Source of the DNA: Dryomyza anilis
Lineage: Eukaryota > Arthropoda > Insecta > Diptera > Dryomyzidae
Assembly: GCA_951804985.1 (NCBI GenBank)
Contig: OX638131.1
Location: 103,560,464-103,624,463 of the forward strand
DNA: 64,000 nt
Reading direction: 5' to 3'
Under the pieces are notes generated by a model. That model ran no database searches, had not been told where the DNA came from, and saw nothing but the letters and a program-made list of their open reading frames with translations. Made by a program: the position numbers and the translations under genes. Numbering within the stretch: position 1 is the stretch's first letter; every line of letters begins with the position of its first letter. Shown piece after piece: positions 61,001 through 64,000 of this stretch.

Positions 61001-62660
61001 CACTACTTGTGCTTTGTTGTTGTGAACAACACATTCATATCATTTTCAAGTTTAGAGTCGGCGATTGTACATGTCTTGAAATAAATTGAATATCTTGAAG
61101 TGGATTTCAAATGCATTTGTCTAATATATAATTTTATTGAATTATGAAAACCATATATGATATGCAATTAATTATAGCTACACTTTAAAATTTATATTTT
61201 TTGCCTTTGACTAGACATACGATTGATCAGATCAATCCGAATTTTATGTGATTCATTTCAAAATATTAACTAAAGTATTCTCAATGGAATACAAAATAAA
61301 TCAGATTGAAAACTCAAATATGTAAAAACTTATAAAATATGCCGAGACAAAATTTCTGGCAATTTTCAGGAATATTTCGGGCATATTTCCAGCAAACGCA
61401 CAACTAAATGGAATATCTTGGGAAGTGTATAGCAGTTTGTAAAATTTCATGGCATTTTAATGGCAGATTCACGCCATATTTTGGTAATGGGCAGAAAAAT
61501 ACAGTTTTTGATACAAACGCCGCCTTTGTCTGTTTGAAATATGTCGAGAAAATGTTACTGAACTGCCTCGACCATGCCAAAAATTTTGTCTGGAGTTGTC
61601 ATATATTTGTTTTACTTAATAACTTTAAAACGTGAGGCAATATAAAAAAAAAAAACTTGAGTATAATGTCGTGATTAGAGTCTTGAAGTCCATCGCAAAA
61701 TCACATTAAGATCGTGGACAAATAAAACAAGGCCTCCATTTGTTGCCTACTGTAATTTTAAGTAAAAAAATGAATAAAGTTTTTTTTGTTGTTTAGAATG
61801 GAAAATTAAAAATTAATAATAAAATATTATATAAAATATATAAAAATAAATAAAACAAGTATAACAATTTCATATAATTAAATGTTTTGTATTAATTAAG
61901 TTGCTGTTGTGTAGTGATTAGTTTGGCTTTTAATACAAATTGAAAAATTCAAAATTTTCTTTAAATATATAATTTTTTTTAAATTTGTTTAACCTATTTT
62001 TATAATTTCAATTCAAAACTATTGGCTCCGCTTTTATAGTGCAGAATTAAGCACGCTTGTTCCTGTGTTTGCAAATGATATTTTTTTTTTGTTTTCTGGT
62101 GTTGAAAAATATTCTTTCAAATATTGTAAATCATGCAAATAAAAATGTTAATAATACCTTTTTTTATAAATCTCTTCTTTCTCTCTGTCTCCTTTTGTAA
62201 AAAAAAAAAAATTCCTTTGCCACACATTTTGACTTTAATTTAATTTTTTGCACATTCAACATTTTTTTTATATCCTCGCCTCATCACTTTACACCCACTT
62301 CCTATACCGCCTCACCTCGACCTCTATCACTACCACGACCTCTGTAGCACTTCTGCCAGCGCAAGTGTCAGCACTCTGGCCTTGAGTACCCGCCAAGCCA
62401 TGAATTTACCCGAAATACCGCCGTTTCGCAAAAAGTCAACCGATTCGGCCGATCATACGGGCAGCAGCGCTGGCAGCAGTCCACAGCGTAGTCGCCAACA
62501 GTTGTCGACGACACCACCAACACCGCAACAACAACACCTGCAGCAACAATTACTGGCGCAGCAACAACAGCAACAACAACAACACGGAAAACTTCCGGAA
62601 ATTCCGCCCTTCAAACAACGCAAAATATCCGCCGAGAGTGCAGCACAATTACAAATGAGT
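30812..62660 (+). CDS. Ano8: Anoctamin-8 orthologue (TMEM16H), whole gene span in window, partial
   Basis: Twelve exons join to 2966 coding bases (989 residues, first codon split), with no stop and all phases consistent: 30812-31064, 31125-31501, 31551-31843, 32172-32327, 47841-47976, 48049-48179, 51424-51729, 51799-52128, 52194-52646, 56085-56185, 58326-58442 and 62348-62660. The N-terminal anoctamin dimerisation domain spans residues 1-212, ten membrane helices span about 220-700, and a Gln/Ser/Pro-rich cytoplasmic tail follows. Family marks are YFAWLGHY, LYLEAWKR, NYRLQSKYENHL, FQFVNSFLSLFY, NNLMEIRSDAF, RPFGQRV and VTLEH. The order and sequence match human ANO8 more closely than other anoctamins. 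In mammals ANO8 is an ER-resident TMEM16 protein that tethers ER to plasma membrane and organises Ca2+ signalling; the same role here is inference. The 5' exon(s) and the end of the tail are outside or unrecognised. Confidence 0.93.
31125..31501 (+). CDS. Ano8: Ano8 exon 2: N-terminal domain, continued
   Basis: Acceptor CCCTGTAG, donor GTAGGT at 31502. The split GTT codon joins it to exon 1 across a 60-nt intron. It encodes LFKAAEDARLPKRLRPDLGG, then REFTTRESHCFQQIQNT, SSQERQWLVLQVLQGLRAG, TGLITQVFPLHE and SSWVKQVFAPQPL. The SQER, QVFP.HE and W.....QPL positions are shared with human ANO8. A broken duplicate of the last third is at 29833-29931. Intron 2 is only 49 nt, close to the lower limit for fly introns. 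Confidence 0.93.
31551..31843 (+). CDS. Ano8: Ano8 exon 3: transmembrane helices 1 and 2
   Basis: Acceptor CGTTTTATAG, donor GTAGGT, ends in phase 0. It encodes DIAAYFGVKVALYFAWLGHY (amphipathic lead into helix 1), a first hydrophobic segment ending ILYGILWG, then GHVLFSLFNVAWASLYLEAW (helix 2) and ELAFRWGTL. The YFAWLG.Y and LxLExWKR motifs are diagnostic of the TMEM16 family. A second, broken copy of this exon is at 29990-30150. Confidence 0.94.
32172..32327 (+). CDS. Ano8: Ano8 exon 4: transmembrane helix 3
   Basis: Acceptor TTTTTGCCTAG, donor GTAAGT, phase 0 at both ends, 52 codons. It encodes a charged lead (GPLVESNVTGRLEPKEAAAW, then KRRAFRYF) and a strongly hydrophobic helix (FPIIGLCLFMVFIVMFLMLR). 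NVT is a possible glycosylation sequon, but it lies on the cytosolic side in the usual topology. A 15.5-kb intron follows. Confidence 0.93.
32328..32647. other. Start of the 15.5-kb intron 4
   Basis: AT-rich intron sequence with a good pyrimidine tract (CCTTTCATTCACCGCC...) leading to TTTTGCAG at 32647, the acceptor of the candidate cassette exon. Confidence 0.7.
32648..32713 (+). CDS. Candidate 66-nt cassette exon of Ano8
   Basis: Follows a strong acceptor (CCGCCTTTATTTTGCAG). From there the frame encodes DWLDHNNIPDRGITQCMY and NLHK, then reaches a weak donor, AAG followed by GTTATT at 32714. It would be 22 codons, phase 0 on both sides, so it could be included between exons 4 and 5 without changing frame. 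Its start (DWLD) resembles the start of exon 5 (DWWD), hinting at an old exon duplication. The poor donor argues against regular use. Confidence 0.3.
32714..33429. other. Intron 4, unique part
   Basis: AT-rich intronic sequence ending at the TA target site of mariner copy 2. Nothing recognised. Confidence 0.6.
33508..34758 (-). pseudogene. Transposase of mariner copy 2, interrupted
   Basis: Starts MMERYTSQQRVEI at 34758. An N-terminal helix-turn-helix region follows (STLRALRPIYGRHNR, RSTIERLVEKFEFTGTVQNV). After a frame change near 34485 the catalytic part continues: KIIFSDEAHFWLNG, then VWCGLWAVGVIGPYFF. The SINE interrupts it before the NENRYRSMITEYFWPQLDD block. QDGATSHTA and CDLTPLDYFLWGY follow, with the same 41-residue spacing, and the end is ENWVQRLDFCKRARGGHT. 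One in-frame stop sits after ATIN (near 33765). Better preserved than copy 1 but not functional. Confidence 0.9.
33902..34100 (+). mobile_element. tRNA-derived SINE with poly(A), nested in mariner copy 2
   Basis: Head with box A-like AGGTAGCGCGCTGG and an exact box B, GGTTCGAATCC. A body of about 120 bases and a run of about 22 A ending at 34100 follow. The empty-site sequence is known from mariner copy 1 (CATTCACAGTAACGTGCCGG in reverse), so both borders are clear. A convincing target-site duplication is not seen. Different family from the SINE at 3191-3488. Confidence 0.85.
34900..35095 (+). repeat. Dispersed repeat related to 11231-11428
   Basis: Shares CATATCTACATTTTCGAATA, ATTAAGTATGTCATAACTTA and CAACATATCAT with the earlier copy in the same order and orientation. 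Confidence 0.75.
35096..35559. other. Intron 4, unique part
   Basis: AT-rich intronic sequence with no gene or element recognised. Confidence 0.5.
35560..36740 (+). repeat. About 150-bp satellite, eight copies
   Basis: Each unit holds GTGCTAGAACTTAAAGAAAC, GACTGTATCTCCTAAACAG, GCGTTTTAGAGGGG and GCCAATGTGTGGGATTATGG. The last motif occurs near 35589, 35726, 35860, 36016, 36168, 36318, 36471 and 36617, so units run 134-156 bases. A 95-codon frame at 36315-36602 is just two units read through. Confidence 0.95.
36830..37215 (-). repeat. Dispersed repeat with GTCCGGAA motifs
   Basis: Contains ACCGTCCGGAATTTTTCTGTGATTTATTA-like text (two copies inside the block), with AGCATATGATTTCAGC. It resembles, in the opposite orientation, the sequence at 59095-59480. 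Confidence 0.5.
37253..38040 (+). repeat. Dispersed repeat with TGCCTACCAT and ACGCCATATTTGG blocks
   Basis: The central part (37420-37690) matches 61320-61600 in the same orientation: GGGCATATTTCCGGCGAACG, TTTGTCTGTTTGAAATATGT and CCAAAAATTTTGTCTGG. The outer parts are built from TGCCTACCATTTTGCTTCTA-like phrases. Unknown element; the 65-codon frame at 37528-37725 differs in the other copy and is not credited. Confidence 0.65.
38041..38965. other. Intron 4, unique part
   Basis: AT-rich, no recognisable feature. Confidence 0.5.
38966..40555 (+). repeat. 19-bp minisatellite TTTTTAGTGAAAAATTGAA, about 84 units
   Basis: Some 1.6 kb of TTTTTAGTGAAAAATTGAA units, with long perfect runs at 39600-39860 and 40210-40350 and more decayed flanks. 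The unit is near-palindromic (AAAAATTGAATTTTT), so single strands could form small hairpins. Confidence 0.97.
40556..41480. other. Intron 4, unique part
   Basis: AT-rich; short frames on both strands (40533-40757, 41104-41328) with no known domain. Confidence 0.5.
41489..42184 (+). mobile_element. hAT-type MITE with 8-bp target duplication, copy 1
   Basis: Exact 8-base direct repeats, CTTCATAC, flank the element at 41481-41488 and 42185-42192. Termini TAGACAACTGCACAAATG and CATTTGTGCAGACGTCTA are inverted copies. An 8-bp duplication with TAG.../...CTA ends points to the hAT superfamily. It is 696 bp long and has no transposase. A second copy is at 60366-61125. Confidence 0.9.
42236..42339 (+). 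repeat. Two-copy 52-bp tandem duplication
   Basis: TTTGAATTTAGTTCGGTG and CCCAGTAAATTCTTACCTAA occur twice with a 52-base period and no differences visible, so the duplication is very recent. Confidence 0.95.
42340..42812. other. Intron 4, unique part
   Basis: Sequence with TTCGATATCG-like inverted stretches; no element assigned. Confidence 0.45.
42813..43122. mobile_element. Fold-back MITE from two inverted mariner left ends, copy 1
   Basis: Left arm (42813-42950) is the first about 140 bases of the DD41D mariner, through its start codon region (TTTCATGATGGAAAGATATA). The right arm (42980-43122) is the same segment inverted. Only a short AT spacer lies between, so the element could fold almost entirely. 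The terminal GGGTTTTTCAAT motif is shared with the full elements; transposase-coding DNA is absent. Confidence 0.9.
43123..44702. other. Intron 4, unique part with short inverted segments
   Basis: 43130-43745 has several TTGATGAATGACG / CATTGATGAAAATT-type motifs and an imperfect inverted pair around TGACATTTCC, perhaps a decayed MITE. A run of about 20 A lies at 43532-43550. The rest is AT-rich without features. Confidence 0.4.
44703..44991. mobile_element. Fold-back MITE from two inverted mariner left ends, copy 2
   Basis: Same design as 42813-43122. The left arm is shorter (starts near GGCCATATTTCTTACCGC), the right arm full length, and it ends GCTCTTATTGAAAAACCC. The doubled terminus seen in mariner copy 1 (two GGGTTTTT-type motifs) is also in the right arm here. 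Confidence 0.9.
44992..46044. other. Intron 4, unique part
   Basis: A 99-codon frame at 45205-45504 is cysteine-rich but has no signal peptide, family match or splice support. It includes an inverted pair, CTGCAGGTGCAA / TTGTACCTGCAG, near 45430-45475. Not called as a gene. Confidence 0.4.
46045..46475 (+). repeat. Degenerate about 150-bp tandem repeat
   Basis: Three diverged units, each with a CACGCCC or TTCGCCCC block, a TTTTACATG-CGATTA block and TTTATAACTCTACTA. The 73-codon frame at 46134-46355 is read-through of this array. Confidence 0.6.
46476..47840. other. End of intron 4, with CCCACTTTACCCC motifs
   Basis: A 9-bp perfect hairpin (TCTCGGCTT / AAGCCGAGA) lies at 46551-46577. Between 46730 and 47113 the phrase TTTCCCACTTTACCCC, or a close variant, occurs four times. 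A short CA microsatellite lies at 47660. The intron closes with TATTTTTCAG at 47840. Confidence 0.55.
47841..47976 (+). CDS. Ano8: Ano8 exon 5: transmembrane helix 4
   Basis: Acceptor TTTTATTTTTCAG, donor GTATTT at 47977, ends in phase 1. It encodes DWWDSKLPEESVLCCLSVIP, then KVLLAGAITLMDEAYYKLAV and WLNDR. It matches the human ANO8 segment LPKVMLALLVS...YKKLAIWLND. The stretch before the helix is an extracytosolic/lumenal loop, where the candidate cassette exon would also add sequence. Confidence 0.93.
48049..48179 (+). CDS. Ano8: Ano8 exon 6: transmembrane helix 5
   Basis: A 72-nt intron precedes it (acceptor ACTTTAAG); donor GTAAGT. The split codon gives E. It encodes NYRLQSKYENHLIAKVAIF and FQFVNSFLSLFYIAFYLRDE. 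NYRL.S.YE.HLI.KV.LFQFVNS.LSLFYI.FYL is nearly word-for-word the human ANO8 signature. Confidence 0.95.
48180..51423. other. Intron 6: degenerate TTCCCCGAGACAATT repeats and an unclassified insertion
   Basis: 48200-49250 and 51020-51330 are degenerate units of the kind TTCTTCCCGAGACAATTCTT, a drifted relative of the 29.3-kb minisatellite. Between them, 49640-50980 is less AT-rich, with many ACCCGGGT and TTCGAACTACCCGGG phrases. It contains reverse-strand stretches open for up to about 30 codons (for example SRPKFVSVFSKIFNDG near 50700-50650) that I cannot assign. Confidence 0.5.
51424..51729 (+). CDS. Ano8: Ano8 exon 7: helix 6 and cytosolic linker
   Basis: Acceptor TTATTATTAG, donor GTGCAT, phase 0 both sides, 102 codons. 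It encodes QLAGLLISRQIIGNLRESAI (helix 6, with the E that aligns with TMEM16A E654; the N650 position is G). A hydrophilic Ser/Thr/Lys linker (GSTASQEKLKQDTPPAQTPT) follows, then QAEIESSLYK. The linker is much shorter than the acidic linker of human ANO8. Confidence 0.92.
51799..52128 (+). CDS. Ano8: Ano8 exon 8: helices 7 to 9 and part of 10
   Basis: Acceptor CTCTCTCTAG, donor GTAGTT, 110 codons, phase 0. It encodes YDGTFSDHLEMLVQMGYVVL, FSAAFPLAGICALVNNLMEI, RSDAFKLAHVHQRPFGQRVA and NIGTWQNALSILSLAAVIVN. DHLEM and EIRSD hold acidic residues at the TMEM16A positions E702 (here D), E705, E734 and D738, so most of the Ca2+ site looks kept. This is the most conserved exon of the gene. Confidence 0.95.
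52194..52646 (+). CDS. Ano8: Ano8 exon 9: helix 10 end and start of cytoplasmic tail
   Basis: A 65-nt intron precedes it (acceptor AACTTTCACAG); donor GTATTA at 52647; 151 codons, phase 0. Helix 10 completes (HIMLGIRSALTWLLPELPSW), then LAAEIARAEHCRREMQCKG, matching the human VAEEMAKLEYQRREAFKR stretch. A Thr/Pro-rich segment and a His/Gln-rich segment (LHQQHHHQLQQQQHAYQQQY) follow. Low complexity makes orthology of the tail unclear, but the frame is open throughout. Confidence 0.9.
52647..52990. other. Intron 9, first part
   Basis: AT-rich intron start, nothing recognised. Confidence 0.5.
52991..53962. mobile_element. Compound fold-back element, about 970 bp
   Basis: Outer ends are inverted: ATATCGTCACTGTCATGTC on the left against ATAGTGACGATATATTATG on the right, and AAAGGGGCGAAT against CGCTCCTTTGG. 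Inside, TAAAATAGTGATG...AAGCACTTATCGAT occurs twice, each followed by its inverse (GATGCCAATCGATACGTGCT near 53396, and a decayed form near 53694). Two fold-back units in tandem sit inside an outer inverted pair. Non-coding. Confidence 0.65.
53963..54774. other. Intron 9, middle part
   Basis: 54180-54310 is a short stretch of TCTTGTTCTTG / GTTCTCGTTCTTGTCAG repeats. Otherwise AT-rich without features. Confidence 0.5.
54775..55690 (-). repeat. Degenerate AAATTTGAACTAAAAATTC minisatellite
   Basis: Irregular units of about 20 bases (ACTAAAAATTCAAATTTGA and variants) fill most of this stretch. It is interrupted by a MITE at 55397-55605. The drift resembles an old version of the TTTTTAGTGAAAAATTGAA array of intron 4, but the unit is different. 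Confidence 0.75.
55397..55605. mobile_element. 209-bp MITE with long terminal inverted repeats
   Basis: The left end starts GGGTGTGTGTGAGTTTGACT and goes on as AAATTACTGACTAAACTA. The right end carries TTAGTTTAGTCAGCAATTTA and finishes CGCACACAACCC. The arms of about 38 bases pair with a few mismatches. It is inserted in the degenerate minisatellite. Superfamily not clear. Confidence 0.85.
55691..56084. other. End of intron 9
   Basis: AT-rich, ending with TTCCCTTTTTAG at 56084. Confidence 0.6.
56085..56185 (+). CDS. Ano8: Ano8 exon 10: cytoplasmic tail
   Basis: Acceptor CCCTTTTTAG, donor GTATGT at 56186. Starts in phase 0 and ends with two bases (GG). It encodes TSTILIRPLHESTPPNSGTS and LLSLNQDMAHGPM. 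Too short to appear in a simple frame search; supported by phase fit with exons 9 and 11 and by composition. Function of this tail segment unknown. Confidence 0.75.
56186..56384. other. Intron 10, first part
   Basis: Pyrimidine-rich AT sequence, no feature. Confidence 0.5.
56385..56430 (+). other. Perfect 19-bp hairpin in intron 10
   Basis: TAAATATAGTAAGTGTTAG (56385-56403) and CTAACACTTACTATATTTA (56412-56430) are exact reverse complements around the 8-base loop CTCTTTAA. The transcribed strand of ano8 would carry it as RNA. It is short for an animal pre-miRNA, so its nature is open. Confidence 0.95.
56575..56724. mobile_element. 150-bp fold-back element with TAGTAGAAA ends
   Basis: Left arm starts TACCATAGTAGAAACTCTAC and contains GATCATTGTATTT. 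Right arm is its inverse, AAATACAATGATCAGTTCCC through TTCTACTAGGGTA. Arms of about 55 bases pair with a handful of mismatches around a loop of about 35 bases. Probably a small MITE; it could also be processed as a hairpin RNA. Confidence 0.8.
56745..58160 (+). repeat. 122-bp satellite, about eleven copies
   Basis: Units hold ACATCAATATCATGAACAAC, AACAAATTCTGAATCCTTCT, AATTGTTTTAGCATTTTATC and GATGAATAGTTGTTCATCAA. The CATCGATGAATAG motif repeats about every 122 bases from 56883 to 58106. Identity between units is high. The unit contains the inverted pair GTTGTTCAT / ATGAACAAC. Confidence 0.97.
58161..58325. other. End of intron 10
   Basis: AT-rich, ending with TATTTCTTTAG at 58325. Confidence 0.6.
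58326..58442 (+). CDS. Ano8: Ano8 exon 11: tail, first PEIP motif
   Basis: Acceptor AATATTTCTTTAG, donor GTAAAT at 58443. 117 nt, entered and left in the same phase (2), so skipping it keeps the frame: a natural cassette exon. It encodes ACKSCKLKNKFIPEIPTFHG, then YSVRNLSSNHNQRMHAFS. The FIPEIPTF core matches the two LPEIPPF motifs of exon 12, which supports it as real coding sequence despite its AT-rich codons. Confidence 0.75.
58443..60365. other. Intron 11, first part
   Basis: 58480-58600 is a 16-base tandem repeat, AAATAATAAAATATAT, about six units. 58930-59480 has three TTCCGGACGGGA/AACA-type blocks about 160-190 bases apart, related in reverse to 36830-37215. The rest is AT-rich; the 97-codon frame at 59350-59643 has no support. 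Confidence 0.55.
60366..61125 (+). mobile_element. hAT-type MITE, copy 2
   Basis: Same order of segments as 41489-42184: CTGCACAAATGTATTTGAAG, GTATTGAGTGCATTTTGCAA, CCAAATGACACTACTGTCGC, GTTCATTTCAGTATTTGAAT, TACGTCTTGTTTGTGTTTTG and a terminal AAATGCATTTGTCTA. The outer ends are more damaged and a clean target duplication is not visible, so it is older than copy 1. Confidence 0.85.
61320..61640 (+). repeat. Dispersed repeat related to 37420-37690
   Basis: Shares GGGCATATTTCCAGCAAACG, GCAGATTCACGCCATATTTT, GCCTTTGTCTGTTTGAAATA and GCCAAAAATTTTGTCTGGAG. Both copies are open over part of their length, but in different extents. Confidence 0.75.
61641..62347. other. End of intron 11
   Basis: AT-rich, then a long pyrimidine-rich stretch (62160-62345) ending CGACCTCTGTAG at 62347. 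Confidence 0.65.
62348..62660 (+). CDS. Ano8: Ano8 exon 12: tail with two LPEIPPF motifs and polyglutamine
   Basis: Acceptor ACCTCTGTAG, donor GTAAGG at 62661, ends in phase 0. The GG carried from exon 11 (or exon 10) plus C gives glycine. It encodes TSASASVSTLALSTRQAMN, LPEIPPFRKKSTDSADHTG, QQLLAQQQQQQQQHGK and LPEIPPFKQRKISAESAAQ. The repeated LPEIPPF followed by basic residues and serines looks like a short binding or phosphorylation motif. The gene continues beyond the window. Confidence 0.88.
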
Positions 62661-62930
62661 GTAAGGCTCAATTTTACCTTGTATATATAAAATTTTGTAT
62701 ATAAAAAACCAGTCACAAATTTTCATTAATCGTATAAAATACATAATCTTATAATTTTAATAATTTACAAACAAATATTTTGAATCTTTTATTCAAATTT
62801 TTATTTTATTTCATAGTCGCTTAAATAATCTTTATAGCGAAAAAGAGAAATAGTTCATAAAATGAATAAAAATATTCATTACACCAACTAACACATACAT
62901 TATATTGATGCAAGAATTCATAAATACACG
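62661..62930. other. Intron 12, first part
   Basis: AT-rich, no feature. Confidence 0.5.
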
Positions 62931-64000
62931 AAGGGAAAAATACTTCTAAAATTCAGAAGGAATCATGAAGTATACAGCGTAATATACAGCTAAACTGATA
63001 CATTCTGGATTTTAAGCAACAGATCCACTTAGTTAAAAAAAAAGTATCTAAGAGCAATTCGTCTTGATAATGCAGACTTTAATGTCTTAATACCTAAGAA
63101 AATGTTGTAACTGTTTTCTTTTCAAAACAACAAAAGAGCATGTGTTCGTATAACTGTTGTTTATTTGATCAAACTTTGTCTGTAATTTCCACTATTTCAC
63201 TTTGCTTTGCGTTGTCCGTCTGTCATCCCCATCTGTTTGTTAGTGAGTCTGTATGTCTGTCTCTAAATATGTTGAAAGTAACTAAGCGCAATTATACTTG
63301 ATATGCAGAGATTATGTTCTTAGGTATCAAAAAGGTAACTAAAAGCAATTATTCTTGATATGGTATTCTATCGTATTGAATCAAAAAACGGAAAGATATA
63401 CATTGTATGCATGTGTGAGCATGTGTTATTCTTAATATGCAGAGGTTTTCTTCTAAAGTATTTTAAAAACGGAATGATATACATTGTAGACATGTGTGTG
63501 TATTTTCACGCATACGCCCAGAAAAAAATACAATATAAATAATGGTTTTTTACTATTAAAAATAGGCAATAGGATAAATTATTATTTTAATCGGAAAATA
63601 CCATTAAATACTAAAGAATACCATGACATTGCCATTGAGTTTATATGAAAAAGATTTATTTGTTGTATACTATTAAATCAATAATTATCCTATTGACCAA
63701 TTTTAATGGGATTTGAGGGATTTTTTTTCTGGGTGTAGAACATCAAAGCACAACCAGACATTTGCATTTTCTTCCCAAAATTTATGGAATATCTGTTCGT
63801 ATAACTGTTATTTTTCCATTTTACTATGTTGGTAATATTCACTATTGTGTTTTGGTTTGCGTCTTCCGTTTGTTATCGTCATCTCTTTATTAGTGTGTCT
63901 GTATCTTATAATGTTGATAGTATCTAAGCGCTATTATACTTGATATACAGAAATTATGTTCTTAGGTATCAAAAAGGTAACTAAGAGCAATTATTCTCGA
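62931..64000 (+). repeat. Partial relative of the 6.0-kb fold-back element, running off the window
   Basis: Starts AAGGGAAAAATACTTCTAAA and follows the left part of 6043-7367: CAGAAGGAATC.., then AAGTATACAGCGTAATATAC and GTCCGTCTGTCATCCCCATC. Its own inner segment (GTTGAAAGTAACTAAGCGCA to AACTAAAAGCAATTATTC) is repeated at 63271-63357 and 63911-63998. A MITE is nested at 63515-63735. The right terminus is not in the window. Confidence 0.65.
63515..63735 (-). mobile_element. MITE family with CACCCAGAAAAAAA ends, copy 3
   Basis: Inverse of 8883-9105: starts CGCCCAGAAAAAAATAC, ends TTTTTTTTCTGGGTG, with CAATAGGATAAATTATTATT and AATAATTATCCTATTGACCA inside. Nested in the fold-back relative. Confidence 0.88.

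Overview
The window is nuclear DNA of a higher fly (Brachycera). It is strongly AT-rich, packed with minisatellites, satellites, MITEs, tRNA-derived SINEs and Tc1/mariner remnants, and crossed by a single conserved gene with short GC-richer exons and compact GT-AG introns. A tephritid-like host is a guess, from the DD41D (rosa-type) Tc1/mariner copies and the general repeat texture. Nothing suggests a prokaryotic, organellar or viral source.

The one protein-coding gene I can support is on the + strand: an orthologue of anoctamin-8 (ANO8/TMEM16H; I believe the Drosophila orthologue is CG15270). Twelve exons between 30812 and 62660 join into one open frame of 989 residues, and every intron phase fits. 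They carry the N-terminal anoctamin dimerisation domain, all ten transmembrane helices with most of the Ca2+-site acidic residues, and a long low-complexity cytoplasmic tail with three copies of a [IL]PEIP[PT]F motif. The gene is open at both ends: the first coding exon(s) lie upstream (not found in 1-30811, or before the window), and the end of the tail lies past 64000.

Layout. 1-30811: intergenic or a very long 5' intron. It holds a 15-bp minisatellite split by a SINE (2.1-4.3 kb), fold-back elements and MITEs (6.0-9.7 kb), an AT-rich block with diverged direct repeats (10.6-13.7 kb), two inverted copies of a hairpin-ended dispersed element (15.4 and 19.9 kb), a 21-bp satellite (19.5-21.4 kb), a degenerate DD41D mariner (23.1-24.4 kb), two more satellites (24.4-26.7 kb), tandemly amplified 3' ends of a non-LTR retrotransposon (28.2-29.1 kb), and a broken second copy of ano8 exon 2/3 DNA (29.8-30.15 kb). 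30812-32327: exons 1-4. 32328-47840: a 15.5-kb intron with a candidate 66-nt cassette exon, a second DD41D mariner containing a SINE, a 150-bp satellite, a 19-bp minisatellite of about 1.6 kb, an intact-looking hAT-type MITE with an 8-bp target duplication, and two fold-back derivatives of the mariner. 47841-62660: exons 5-12, with introns full of satellites, hairpins and MITEs. 62661-64000: intron 12, again repetitive.

How it fits together: everything except ano8 is repeat-derived, and ano8 is large because repeats have filled its long introns. The most unusual points are the pseudo-exon pair just upstream of the gene, whose exon-2 part differs from the real exon mostly at silent sites, the phase-symmetric cassette candidate in intron 4, the MITE family made from two inverted copies of one mariner end, and two strong intronic hairpins.
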